Source: a virus
Virus record (IMG/VR): IMGVR_UViG_3300049893_002755
Coordinates: 1 to 47,267 of that record
DNA: 47,267 nucleotides
Reading direction: 5' to 3' (one strand)
The notes under the pieces: generated by a model
What the model was told of the DNA's origin: nothing
The model's database searches: none
What the model saw: only the letters and a program-made list of their open reading frames with translations
Shown: one piece after another, positions 20,947 through 29,907 of the stretch
Position numbering within the stretch: the stretch's first letter is position 1
Layout: every line of letters starts with the position of its first letter
Position numbers and translations under genes: made by a program

Positions 20947-20963
20947 GTGGTACAATGTACCAC
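20947..20963. promoter_or_regulatory. 17-bp palindrome GTGGTACA-A-TGTACCAC, likely RHH operator
   Basis: Perfect 8-bp arms around a central A. It overlaps TACATT, the best -10-like element for the minus RHH gene (no strong -35), and precedes the portal gene by about 54 bp. Autoregulation is inferred by analogy to other RHH systems. Confidence 0.7.
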
Positions 20964-21016
20964 GTTATTCGGCTTGTCGCATTGCCTCTATTCAAAATAG
21001 CACGTATCGGTAGGGT

Positions 21017-23074
21017 GTGGCACTTCCCGCGCAAACATCCTGGTGGTCACGCACTGTCCAGTGGTTCAGGACCATTGGAACGCCAGAGGAGCAATTTGAC
21101 GCTGGTGCCTCCTATGCCTATCCTTCGCCACAATCGCCTGAATACGATGTAGAAACGGCGTTATCGGCATTTGCAGGCTTCCCATGGGTGCGTGCGTGTG
21201 TTGACGCTATCACATCCGATTTAGCAGGCTTGAACCTGATAGCCAAGCAAGGCACAGGCAAGAATGCTGAACGAATGGATAGACACCCGGCGCTTGACCT
21301 CCTGAACAGGCCGACAAGCTGGCAGTCAAGGTGTGAGTGGGAAAAGCAGGTCATTCTTTACCTTTTGCTTAGTGGCAATGCCTACTATTTGATGATCGGT
21401 GGCAAGAAACCCCAATCGCTACCTCTGCTCCATCCGAACGTAACAACGGTTGAACCTGGGAAGTTTGGCGGACCGATTGCCTACGGGTACGATGGGACCG
21501 ACCGTTATCTTGCTGAAGATGTCGTACATATCCGGCTTACAAGCTGGCAAGATGGCCCACAGGGGCTACTTGGCGAGGGGCTTATCCGGGCACTTCACCA
21601 TGACCTGAACGCCGATAGAGCCGCTTCTAAGCTCGTTGCTACGCAAGCCAAGCAGGGCCGCCCTCCCGCCGTTATCTCCCCAAAGAACGGCGCGCAATGG
21701 GGCGATCCAGATTCAAGAAAGGGAATCGCTCAAGCTTATGCTCGGCTACTGAACGAAGGAGCACCTGCTATCGTGCTATCCGATGAGGCAAATATCGAGT
21801 TTCCTACGTACAACGCACGAGATATGGAGTTTCAAGAAGCAAGGCTGTTTACGCGGGAATCGATTTTAGCAGCGTTCGGAGTACCACCTACACGGGTAGG
21901 GCTTCCAACCGCCAATTATGCTACGTCGCAACAGCAAGACCTCATCTATTGGCGAAATCTCCAGAGTTTAGCAGCACTTATTGACTATGGCTACACGCGG
22001 GTTGCAGAGCGTTTTGAGCGTAACATCGGTATCTACCACGATTTTAGCGAAGTGCCTGCATTGCAGGAGAGTCGTACATCGCGTTTAGATCGAGTTGCTA
22101 CATGGGTTATGTTGGGATCGGGCGCTGCATCGGCAGCTTCCTATGAGGGCTTCCATGATGCGCCGGTTGAGGATGAAGAGGAAGTAACAGAGGAAACACC
22201 GAAGGAAACGCCTGACGAGTCGATGAGTCTGGAGTCGTTCTTTCGGTCCGCTCCCCCAGTCGAGTCCGACGAGCGCGCACGACTCTGGAAAGACTGGCAG
22301 GAACGCGTTCACGCGCCACAGGAGCGCAAGCTTCAGCGTGCCATGGCCCAATACCTCGCCAGCCAAGCCGGGCGCATTGTAGGGCGGTTTACAGAGGATT
22401 TGCTGAATGGCCGGGCCGTCGGTGAGCTTGTGCAGCGCCAATTTGTTCAGCGAGACTGGTTAGGGGATCTGATTCAGATCCTGCTTCCCGCTGAAGAAGA
22501 TGCCGCGCTAAAGGCTGCTCTTGAGGATGTGATTCGTGGCACGTTACAGGCCGGTTTTACGGATACCCGCCGTCAGATGGGCTTGTCCTTCGCCTACGAA
22601 CCTGTTCGTCGTAACACATCGGCTGAAATGCTGATTGGTAGCCTGATAACCGCTGTTCAGCAGACTACCAAGGACGCCGTAAAGGCTACGATCCAGACTG
22701 GCCTTGACGAAGGTGCTACCATTGCGCAATTACAGGCGAAGATCATGGCGATGCCTCAATTTGGGGCATCGAGGGCGTTAGCCGTTGCGCGTACCGAGAC
22801 CACCCGCGCATTGTCAGCCGGCACAAGTGACGCCTACCAACAAGCCTTGAATACTGGTGTAACATTCAAACAACAGTGGCTTTCATCGCGGGATTCTCAC
22901 GTTCGCGACGCTCATCTTGCGCTTGACGGGCAAGAAAGGGCCATCGGTGAAGCGTTTGTGGTCCCATTCGGCAAATACGCCGGTCAATCCGCTCTTTATC
23001 CGGGTGGCTTTACCAAAGCCGCCCTTGTCGTGAATTGCCGTTGCACAACTATCCCCGTGTTGCCAGAGGAATAA
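21017..23074 (+). CDS. Portal protein fused to MuF-like head morphogenesis domain, 685 aa
   Basis: GTG start. Residues about 40-380 match the HK97-type portal (ALSAFAGFPWVRACVDAITSDL, DVVHIRL, ESILAAFGVPPTRVGLP). After an acidic linker (about 375-415) the C-terminal region contains ALAVARTETTRALSAGTSDAY, HVRDAHLALDGQ and VVNCRCTTIP, the SPP1 gp7/Mu gpF domain. These are usually separate proteins; here they are one chain, so 12 MuF copies would enter each head via the portal. MuF proteins are minor head proteins, sometimes ejected with DNA. Confidence 0.92.
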   Translation: MALPAQTSWWSRTVQWFRTIGTPEEQFDAGASYAYPSPQSPEYDVETALSAFAGFPWVRACVDAITSDLAGLNLIAKQGTGKNAERMDRHPALDLLNRPTSWQSRCEWEKQVILYLLLSGNAYYLMIGGKKPQSLPLLHPNVTTVEPGKFGGPIAYGYDGTDRYLAEDVVHIRLTSWQDGPQGLLGEGLIRALHHDLNADRAASKLVATQAKQGRPPAVISPKNGAQWGDPDSRKGIAQAYARLLNEGAPAIVLSDEANIEFPTYNARDMEFQEARLFTRESILAAFGVPPTRVGLPTANYATSQQQDLIYWRNLQSLAALIDYGYTRVAERFERNIGIYHDFSEVPALQESRTSRLDRVATWVMLGSGAASAASYEGFHDAPVEDEEEVTEETPKETPDESMSLESFFRSAPPVESDERARLWKDWQERVHAPQERKLQRAMAQYLASQAGRIVGRFTEDLLNGRAVGELVQRQFVQRDWLGDLIQILLPAEEDAALKAALEDVIRGTLQAGFTDTRRQMGLSFAYEPVRRNTSAEMLIGSLITAVQQTTKDAVKATIQTGLDEGATIAQLQAKIMAMPQFGASRALAVARTETTRALSAGTSDAYQQALNTGVTFKQQWLSSRDSHVRDAHLALDGQERAIGEAFVVPFGKYAGQSALYPGGFTKAALVVNCRCTTIPVLPEE

Positions 23075-23075
23075 G

Positions 23076-23753
23076 ATGGAACTAATCCAAAAAATCTGCT
23101 ATCGAGCGAAAGGAAACGACGAGGACGATCCTAAAAAGCCCATGCGCTTTATTGCCTCGACACCCAAAGAGGACAGCTACGGGGATATTATCATTCAGAA
23201 CTGGGATTTATCCGACTTTGAGACGAACCCGGTGATCCCGTGGGGGCATGACTATTTTAGCCCGCCCATTGGCAAGGCCGTGAAAGTAGCCGTAGAACCT
23301 GCGGAAGGCTTTAGCCAGCCCGTGCTTCAGGTCTGGATTCAGTTCGACATGGACGACCCAAAAGCGGCAGATATCGCTGGAAAATATCGCCGTGGGTTCC
23401 TGAATGCCGTATCGGTTGGGTTTTCCCCGCTGGACTGGCAACGCCGGTATCAACTGGACAAAGCCGACCCTCTTTACTCGGAGCGAGGTACAATCTTCCG
23501 CAAGTCCAAACTGAAAGAGATTTCCGCTGTAACCATTCCAGCCAATCCAGAAGCCCTTGGACAACGGAGTGCAGCGAGTTTTGACGCTGCGACCATTGCT
23601 AAACAAATTGTGTCTAATCCAACCTTTCTCGATGAGTTGAGAGCGCATTTAGCCCTAAACGGCATTGAAACAGACGAAAAGCCTGTTGATGTAGAAAAGG
23701 GTTTTTGGGACTCTCCCTCTGAACAACAAACCCCTGATTTTTGGGAGAAGTAA
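23076..23753 (+). CDS. Prohead protease (HK97-type, S78 family)
   Basis: 225 aa. The fold signature includes RFIASTPKEDSYGDII, the His site PVIPWGHDYFSPPIGKA (about residues 49-65) and the Ser site FLNAVSVGFSP (about 108-118), followed by LKEISAVTIPANPEA. It matures the capsid by cleaving the scaffold part of the capsid protein. The C-terminal ~50 residues may act as scaffold. Stop TAATG overlaps the next gene. Confidence 0.9.
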   Translation: MELIQKICYRAKGNDEDDPKKPMRFIASTPKEDSYGDIIIQNWDLSDFETNPVIPWGHDYFSPPIGKAVKVAVEPAEGFSQPVLQVWIQFDMDDPKAADIAGKYRRGFLNAVSVGFSPLDWQRRYQLDKADPLYSERGTIFRKSKLKEISAVTIPANPEALGQRSAASFDAATIAKQIVSNPTFLDELRAHLALNGIETDEKPVDVEKGFWDSPSEQQTPDFWEK

Positions 23754-24256
23754 TGCCTGTCAATCGTACCTATCAACCACCAAAACCTCTCTACGTCCAG
23801 ACAGCCGCCGGAACAGCGCTAACCAATAGCGTTGCCGAGACTGCCCTGATCTCGTATACAATGCCAGCAGATACGCTCAATACCGCTGAGGACGTGCTAT
23901 CAATTACGGCACAGGGTATCTGTACCTCAACAAATGCAAACGACACACTGACCGTCAAGCTTTACATTGGTTCAACCGCCATTGTATCCAGTGCTGCGGT
24001 TGACGTAGCAAACAACGATATCTGGCACATTACCGCAAAAGTTACACTCCGCACTTCCGGTGCAAGTGGAACCTATGTTGTGACTGGAACGGTCGGTCTC
24101 GGTGCAAGCGGAACCGCTACACCAGCTATCGTTTATCTCGGTTCAACCTCCATCGATACCACTGCTTCCAATGTAATTTCCGTCAAGGGTACGTGGAGCG
24201 CCGCAAGCGCCTCAGATTCTTGCCGCAACGATCTCTTTATCGTCAACAAAGAATAA
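23753..24256 (+). CDS. Probable head decoration or fibre protein, 167 aa
   Basis: Starts at MPVNRTYQPPKP on a TAATG overlap. Residues 20-165 are Thr/Ala/Ser/Val-rich beta strands (TVKLYIGSTAIV, GASGTYVVTGTVGLG), as in phage head-fibre and decoration proteins. The place between protease and capsid gene supports this role. It has no sequence hallmark beyond composition and context. Confidence 0.65.
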   Translation: MPVNRTYQPPKPLYVQTAAGTALTNSVAETALISYTMPADTLNTAEDVLSITAQGICTSTNANDTLTVKLYIGSTAIVSSAAVDVANNDIWHITAKVTLRTSGASGTYVVTGTVGLGASGTATPAIVYLGSTSIDTTASNVISVKGTWSAASASDSCRNDLFIVNKE

Positions 24257-24265
24257 GGAGCTACT

Positions 24266-25783
24266 ATGCCTTTCAATGAAGAAATCGATTTAGAAGTGAA
24301 GGAGGCCGATCTCCAGACAAAGGACGGCGCAATCAAGGCTATCCGTCAAATTGTTGATGCGGCCAAAGACCTCCGTAAGCGCAACGGGGCGCTTGAGTCG
24401 AAAATCAGTGAGCTTTCTTCCGATTTGACGAAAGCGCAGCAAGCCCTTAGCGAATTGCAACGGGCACCCCTGGATTCTCACGATTCCGATAGTTTGGCCC
24501 TGAAACAATTTGTCCATGGTAACCAAATCCAGTTTGTTGGAAAATACGACGAAGCAAACGGATGGATGCCCGGCTTGTTCGATATGCCTGAAAAGGCAGA
24601 TGGAACAGTAGGAAATCCTTATAACGAATGGCACGCAGACGTTTTACGTGCTGTCAATGACTATTCGCTTTTGACGCAGATCATGAGCCGTCCCGGTGTT
24701 CGCGTTGTTCCTAAGCGCGCCCGCGCTCGTCTCTTGCATCTGCTCAAAACCGGCCCTTCCTTTGTTCAACGTGTGTTTTCTGACGTTTCAACCTCCGGTG
24801 CAGAGTGGATTCCCGATATCACCCTGCCGATGTTTGAGAAGCAACTTCGCCAAGAATTGCGCGTTGAAAGCCTGTTTCAACATATCCCGGTATCTACCCA
24901 AACCGTGAAGCTTCCCTATCTCTCTGGTGGTGCGCGCCCCTATATCAGTGGCGTAATTACTACAGATGATCCGGCCATGTTCACCGCTTCGTCTATCAGT
25001 ACGACCGACCGCACCATTGATCAAGTGACAATGGCCGTTCGGACCATTATCTCGGATGAAGCACAGGAAGATGCGTTATTTGACATGTTGCCTCTCTTGT
25101 CTCAAGAGTTGGTAATGAGCATGCTGGACGGATCTGAAGATGCCTTGATCAATGGCGATACCACAGCAACGCATCAAGATACTATTGCAAGCTGGAATAC
25201 TCGTAGTTTGTGGGGTGCCTCTGGATTGGGTGGTTCATCGGACCATCGGCGTTCACAGATGGGACTTCGCGCCCACGCGGTAGATATCAGCAACGCTACG
25301 GATCGAAGTGCCACCCAAACCTATGCAGGCTTCCTTGCAGGTCGGGCCACTTTGAAGGCTCCATGCTCCAATATGCAGCAATTGGCGTGTATCGTATCTC
25401 CAGAACACTTCCTGGCCAAGATCGTGCAATATGATCAGGTTGCAACGGTAGATAAGATGGGTGACTTGGCTGCGGTGATTGCGCCTCCTGGCCGTATGCA
25501 ACCGATTGCATTTATCGCAGGTGAGCCAATCTACTTGAGCGAGTTTATGACTCCTGACCTCAATGCCTCTGGTCTTTTCGATAATGTGACCCTGGATTAT
25601 ACCGGGATGTTACACGTCCAAACCAGCCGCTTCAAGGTGTTTGAGCGCCGGGGTAACCGTACCGAGATTGTTCGTGATGGAACGCGGGGAATCAACCACG
25701 TTGTGGTGACCCGCCGGTTCTGTTTCAAGGCGATTGGCGGAACGGAAAAAGCTGTGGAATACAGCTACAAGCTTGCGAAGTAA
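24266..25783 (+). CDS. Major capsid protein, HK97 fold
   Basis: 505 aa after AAGGAGC. The N-terminal ~75 residues form a charged coiled coil (VDAAKDLRKRNGALESKISEL), the delta/scaffold region expected to be cut off by the protease. The capsid domain includes WIPDITLPMFEKQ, RTIISDEAQEDALFDMLPLL, a DGSEDALINGD loop and the P-domain end HVVVTRRFCFKAIGGTEKAVEYSYKLAK. A hairpin follows the gene. Confidence 0.9.
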   Translation: MPFNEEIDLEVKEADLQTKDGAIKAIRQIVDAAKDLRKRNGALESKISELSSDLTKAQQALSELQRAPLDSHDSDSLALKQFVHGNQIQFVGKYDEANGWMPGLFDMPEKADGTVGNPYNEWHADVLRAVNDYSLLTQIMSRPGVRVVPKRARARLLHLLKTGPSFVQRVFSDVSTSGAEWIPDITLPMFEKQLRQELRVESLFQHIPVSTQTVKLPYLSGGARPYISGVITTDDPAMFTASSISTTDRTIDQVTMAVRTIISDEAQEDALFDMLPLLSQELVMSMLDGSEDALINGDTTATHQDTIASWNTRSLWGASGLGGSSDHRRSQMGLRAHAVDISNATDRSATQTYAGFLAGRATLKAPCSNMQQLACIVSPEHFLAKIVQYDQVATVDKMGDLAAVIAPPGRMQPIAFIAGEPIYLSEFMTPDLNASGLFDNVTLDYTGMLHVQTSRFKVFERRGNRTEIVRDGTRGINHVVVTRRFCFKAIGGTEKAVEYSYKLAK

Positions 25784-25789
25784 CGATAA

Positions 25790-25811
25790 GGGGGAGTGTA
25801 ACCATTCCCCC
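25790..25811 (+). terminator. Hairpin after the capsid gene (possible attenuator)
   Basis: GGGGGA (25790-25795) pairs with TCCCCC (25806-25811) with a 10-base loop. No T-run follows, so it could stabilise the capsid mRNA 3' end or weakly attenuate downstream connector genes. The next gene starts 55 bases later. Confidence 0.5.
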
Positions 25812-25866
25812 ATCTGCATTCAGATCCCTACCTACTCTAACCGTGCAATCCTAAATCCGGTGCTTT

Positions 25867-26478
25867 GTGGCTCTAATAACTGCGAGTGAAGCGAAGAAAT
25901 ACCTGCCAGACCTAACGGGGACGACCATGGACACCGACCTGGGCACCCTGATAGGTCAGGTAGAGGGTGTGATTGCGGCGTACTGCGGCTACCCGGTAGC
26001 GAGTGCGGGAACAGTTGCGTCCATGGGTGCAACGGCGTACACCCGTTACTACACCGGTGGCGGAGATAGGGATCTGTTTCTGGATGTTTGGCCTGCTACA
26101 ACGATTACCAGTGTTTACGACGATCCTACACTGGACTTCACCAGTAGCAGTTACCTTGTTTCAAGCAATGATTACAGCCTCATCAAAGAGGGCCGTGTCC
26201 TTCGCCTGAAGTCAACGGCTACTCATGGGGCTTGGTCAACCACCGAAGATGCAATCCGGGTGGTATTTACCGCAGGCTACAGTACCGCACCTGCAAGCCT
26301 GAAAGTTGCCATTATCGAGATGGTCAAGGAGCTTTGGGATGCTCCACAAACCAACGGTAGAACCTCTATAAATGAGGGCGGTGTCAATATCGGACTGATT
26401 GACGAGCGTAACCTCTCCCCCCGTGTCAAAACCATGCTGGATAGCTTTGTGCTACCTCGGAAATACCTTGGATCTTAA
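25867..26478 (+). CDS. Head-tail connector / adaptor protein
   Basis: 203 aa from GTG. The N-terminal helix ALITASEAKKYLPDLTGTTMDTD..., the central TRYYTGGGDRDLFLDVWPATTITSVY and VVFTAGYSTAPASLKVAIIEMVKELW are characteristic of gp6/gp15-type connector proteins that bind under the portal. The ribosome site is weak. Confidence 0.82.
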   Translation: MALITASEAKKYLPDLTGTTMDTDLGTLIGQVEGVIAAYCGYPVASAGTVASMGATAYTRYYTGGGDRDLFLDVWPATTITSVYDDPTLDFTSSSYLVSSNDYSLIKEGRVLRLKSTATHGAWSTTEDAIRVVFTAGYSTAPASLKVAIIEMVKELWDAPQTNGRTSINEGGVNIGLIDERNLSPRVKTMLDSFVLPRKYLGS

Positions 26479-27025
26479 GGGCTTTGCCAAGCGGTTAGAT
26501 GAACTCGGTTCAGGCGGGCTTGAACGGATCATAAAGCCTGTGCTTGTCCGTTCAGCACTTGACACCGAAGCCAAGGCGAAAGTCAATGCTACAACGGTTT
26601 TGCACGTTCGTACCGGGCGTTTACGCAATAGCATTGCCGGTTTTGTACGAGATACGCAAGGCGGGTTCGAGGTTGTAGCAAGTGCAGGTGGTAGCGGTGG
26701 GCTTGGTGAGGTTCCGTATGCCGGCGTTCATGAGTATGGTGCGACGATAACGCCGAAGAAAGGCCAGTATTTGACGATTCCTCACGGGCCAGCACTTACA
26801 CCTGCGGGCGTTTCGAGATACCCTTCTGCCCGAAACGTCCCAGGTTTATCCTTCCGAAGAACCAAAAACGGAAATGGGATTCTGGTCAAAGATGGCCAAG
26901 TTTGGTATTTCCTTGTTCGGCGCGTGGTTATTCCAAAGCGCCCCTATCTACGACCGGCCTTGAACGAGGCAACGAAGAACCTATCTGAACAGATTGGAGC
27001 CGCATTGCTCAAGGAGATCGGATAA
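26468..27025 (+). CDS. HK97 gp10-like tail-joining protein
   Basis: 185 aa from a TTG start overlapping the connector gene. Hallmarks: an N-terminal helix FAKRLDELGSGGLERIIKPV, RTGRLRNSIAGFV, then YAGVHEYGATITPKKGQYLTIP. The family plugs the head-tail junction. A region with VPGLSFRRTKNGNGILVKDGQ is typical of longer members. Confidence 0.85.
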   Translation: MDLKGFAKRLDELGSGGLERIIKPVLVRSALDTEAKAKVNATTVLHVRTGRLRNSIAGFVRDTQGGFEVVASAGGSGGLGEVPYAGVHEYGATITPKKGQYLTIPHGPALTPAGVSRYPSARNVPGLSFRRTKNGNGILVKDGQVWYFLVRRVVIPKRPYLRPALNEATKNLSEQIGAALLKEIG

Positions 27026-27501
27026 TGCCTACTCCAACGACCGAACCTCTGAAGTGGCGCGTTCTATCGGTGTTACAGACAACGATAGCGGCGATTGCCC
27101 AGAATACCAGCTATTGGAACACCTTGACAGGCACCGATCAAGTCAAAATCGGCGGAACGAAAGATCCGCACGTTTTTCCTGCGGTTCGTATCCATGGCGG
27201 CGCTCTACAAAGCACCTATGCGCAGTCACCACCCCTGAACAGTTATGGCCGTCCGATGTTGTTTACCATCTGGATTTATGCACAGGTAACCGACGATAGG
27301 GATGAATCTACAAGGCTAAAAGAGCTTTTTCGGTTGGCTGCGGATGTCCAAAAATCCTTAGAGGCCATCCGTGGACAATCCGTAGACTATCTGGATATTC
27401 AGGTTGAACAGATGGACGAGTTTATTAATCTTGCGGCGAGCATGGCATCTATGCCATTATCTGTTAGCGTGTACACACGTACACAGGCCGGTGTTGCATG
27501 A
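27025..27501 (+). CDS. Tail completion / terminator protein
   Basis: 158 aa; TAATG overlap upstream. Position and strand/helix pattern (FPAVRIHGGALQ, PMLFTIWIYAQVTDDRDES, LDIQVEQMDEFINLAASMASMPLSVSVYTR) fit the gpU/gp17-type tail terminator that caps the tail tube. Assignment rests mainly on context. Confidence 0.7.
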   Translation: MPTPTTEPLKWRVLSVLQTTIAAIAQNTSYWNTLTGTDQVKIGGTKDPHVFPAVRIHGGALQSTYAQSPPLNSYGRPMLFTIWIYAQVTDDRDESTRLKELFRLAADVQKSLEAIRGQSVDYLDIQVEQMDEFINLAASMASMPLSVSVYTRTQAGVA

Positions 27502-28256
27502 GCTGGTATGATTCGAGTTGGAATGAACGAATAGCCATCACGGTGAACAACACGACCGCGACCGGTAGCTATGACGTGACCATTGACCTTGCAAACTACA
27601 AGCATTTATCTAACTTTTGGACGAATACGCTTGCAAGCGGGAACGACATTCGGGTAACCAGTGCAGACGGAAGAACCCTTGTTGTTTACGATGTAACCAG
27701 TTTCAACCGCACGAATAAGACGGGTACGCTCAAAATGCAGGCTGTTAGCCTGACGACGGGCGTTTTGAATGTGTTTTGGTTATATTGGAACAATTCTGGA
27801 GCATCGGCAGCAAATACGCCCTTTGGAGCAGCCTCACCGAAGACGGGGGTGATCTGGCCAGGAAGGCCGGTAGGGCCGTGGACCGTCGTGGCGCGCATGC
27901 CTCAACCCGGCGATACCGTTGCAAGGCCCAAAATCGCGAAGGCGCCGAATGATGCAGGTTGGCTAATGCTGAATGTGGGTGAATTCCTTGTTCAAGCTGG
28001 AAATACATCGAATGGCTCTAAGCGGTTTGACGAGGTAGCAACCGTAACTGCAACGATGTACACCGGGGTAACCAACTATACAGCAACCGGGATTGACCTC
28101 ACCAAATCGAAGGTTACAGAGGATTGGGTTCTTATTTGGGTCCAAGCCGGTGTAACAGCAACAGATTACACAGTTTATACAACCATTACCACAGCCGAGG
28201 GATTGACATGGCAAATTGCTACGTTCTTCTCGGTCAAATTGACAGCGGAGGCATAA
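27498..28256 (+). CDS. DUF2341-like beta protein in the tail region
   Basis: 252 aa; ATGA overlap upstream. The N-terminal SWYDSSWNERIAITVNN and later RVTSADGRTLVVYDV and GVLNVFWLYWNNS match DUF2341, a beta domain of surface and fibre proteins. Between tail terminator and tail tube, it may decorate the tail. No enzyme motif. Confidence 0.72.
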   Translation: MSWYDSSWNERIAITVNNTTATGSYDVTIDLANYKHLSNFWTNTLASGNDIRVTSADGRTLVVYDVTSFNRTNKTGTLKMQAVSLTTGVLNVFWLYWNNSGASAANTPFGAASPKTGVIWPGRPVGPWTVVARMPQPGDTVARPKIAKAPNDAGWLMLNVGEFLVQAGNTSNGSKRFDEVATVTATMYTGVTNYTATGIDLTKSKVTEDWVLIWVQAGVTATDYTVYTTITTAEGLTWQIATFFSVKLTAEA

Positions 28257-28257
28257 A

Positions 28258-29220
28258 ATGGCACTTCCTTATACTGGGATCAATAGCTGGATCGCTTTCG
28301 GAGAAGAAAGCACCTATGGAACAGCAGTAACACTCACCAATGCGTTACCACTGATTGACTATTCAGGCGATGGGCGCAAGGTTGAAAAGGTGCCACGTCC
28401 AACGTTGTATCAAGCGGGCGGTGGCGTCCACAAAGCCAATGTAGAGGGATCTGAATTGGTCAGCTTCACCGCTACGGTTGAGCTGCAATATGAGTCGTTC
28501 GGGTTGCTGCTCAAACATGCACTTGGTACGCTGTCAACGACCGGGGCAGGCCCTTATGCTCATACGTATAAGATGGCTTCAACCGCGCTTTTACCAACGG
28601 GGCTAACCGTTGAGGTCGTACGTGCGGGTACCCGTGGCGAGAAATTCAACGGGTGCAAAATCAACAAAATGACCATAACCTTCAAGCCGGGAGACAAGGT
28701 TTGTCGTGCGCAAATTGAGTTTATAGGGCGTACTGCGGACGCACGGACTACGGCAGCGTCCAGCGCGCCGACATTAGGCGCATATCCTGTGCTTTTCTTC
28801 CAGGGTGGCGATTTCACTTGGAATAGCGGTACATATGCGAGCATTGTTCAAGAACTGACGTTGGTTGTAGACAATAAGCTTGCACGCCGGCCAACGGTTC
28901 AAAGCCAGTATACACTTGAACCCGTAGCCGTTGACTTCAAGGAGGTTTCCTTGACCGTCAAGATGGAATACCAAGCAGATACCTTGAATATCGCTTATCA
29001 TGCTTCATCTGAGTCGGATGCTGCAATTACGTTCACATCTGGAACGAGAAGCATCCTTTTTACCGTGCATAATTCGTACATCGAGGATCATGATGGGGTG
29101 CCGATTGGAGGCACGGGCGTACTATCCGAGACAATCAAATTCCGTGGTCAGGATGATGGCACCGATTATGGAATTGCGATTGTCGTAACCAATAGCCAAT
29201 CCAGTGGGATAGCAGCATGA
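28258..29220 (+). CDS. Major tail tube protein
   Basis: 320 aa. INSWIAFGEESTYGTAVTLTNALPL at the start and ELVSFTATVELQYESFGLLLKHALG are typical of siphovirus tail tube proteins with a substrate-adaptation N-terminus. The order (terminator, tube, chaperone, tape measure) agrees. The C-terminal part (ITFTSGTRSILFTVHNSYI) is beta-rich. Confidence 0.85.
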   Translation: MALPYTGINSWIAFGEESTYGTAVTLTNALPLIDYSGDGRKVEKVPRPTLYQAGGGVHKANVEGSELVSFTATVELQYESFGLLLKHALGTLSTTGAGPYAHTYKMASTALLPTGLTVEVVRAGTRGEKFNGCKINKMTITFKPGDKVCRAQIEFIGRTADARTTAASSAPTLGAYPVLFFQGGDFTWNSGTYASIVQELTLVVDNKLARRPTVQSQYTLEPVAVDFKEVSLTVKMEYQADTLNIAYHASSESDAAITFTSGTRSILFTVHNSYIEDHDGVPIGGTGVLSETIKFRGQDDGTDYGIAIVVTNSQSSGIAA

Positions 29221-29726
29221 ACCTCCTAAAAGCGATAGAAGAATCCGCAAAGTCTACCGTTGAAATCAACGGGGTTACATGGCATTTGCGCGCTGTTGAT
29301 TCGTTGTTGGTGGCACAATCGAAAGTCGAGGGTGCCGGGCTACTGATCGCGATATCGCCTGACAGCCCCGAAGCCCTGCGTGCGCAACGGGCGATTGAGG
29401 GAATTCCAGATCCCGAAGAACGCGAACTGATGCGCCTACAGATGATGAGTTCGAGGTTACAGGCTGCATCGACACCAGCGCGCCTTGCAAGCCGCATCAA
29501 GCACACCCAGGCGATTGTATGCGCCGGGGTGGTGGCCGTTGAAGCGAGCGGCGAGAAGCAGGCCGTCAAGATGGTAGCTGAACAGACGGACCACAATCCA
29601 GACGAGGGCTGTCTCTGGATCGGCTATCTATCCACCGATACGCAAGAGCTTTTGCAGGCGAAAATCCTTGAATTGTCGCAAAAGGGAGGTCTAAGTGCAG
29701 ATGCACTAACCCGATTTCGCGAATGA
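29217..29726 (+). CDS. Tail assembly chaperone
   Basis: 169 aa; ATGA overlap with the tail tube gene. Helical, with VEINGVTWHLRAVDSLLVAQSKV at the N-terminus. In lambda-like phages this position encodes a chaperone extended by frameshift; here the next small ORF is in another frame but begins 10 bases after this stop with its own ATG, and no slippery heptamer is visible. Confidence 0.72.
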   Translation: MNLLKAIEESAKSTVEINGVTWHLRAVDSLLVAQSKVEGAGLLIAISPDSPEALRAQRAIEGIPDPEERELMRLQMMSSRLQAASTPARLASRIKHTQAIVCAGVVAVEASGEKQAVKMVAEQTDHNPDEGCLWIGYLSTDTQELLQAKILELSQKGGLSADALTRFRE

Positions 29727-29736
29727 TGGAGATACG

Positions 29737-29907
29737 ATGCTGCTTTACTACCGACTCGCTAAGACATTCAAGGTTCTACCTCATGAACTATTGACCTTGC
29801 CACCGTGGGCAATCGGTTTTGATATTGCAGTGCTTGAAGCTGGCGTTAGAGCTGAATCGGATCATGCAGATGGGGCAATGCCTGTTTACGTCGTAGGGGG
29901 TGCGTGA
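29737..29907 (+). CDS. Small tail chaperone partner, 56 aa
   Basis: ATG after GATGGAG, ending with TGATG overlap into the tape measure gene. YYRLAKTFKVLPHELLTLPPWAIGF resembles the short helical second chaperone (gpT/GTA-type) that follows the first in siphoviruses. It is shorter than usual. Position is the main evidence. Confidence 0.65.
   Translation: MLLYYRLAKTFKVLPHELLTLPPWAIGFDIAVLEAGVRAESDHADGAMPVYVVGGA

Noticed and set aside
29700-29760. Programmed frameshift between tail chaperone genes
   Set aside because: No slippery heptamer near the end of the first frame, and the second small gene has its own ATG and ribosome site.
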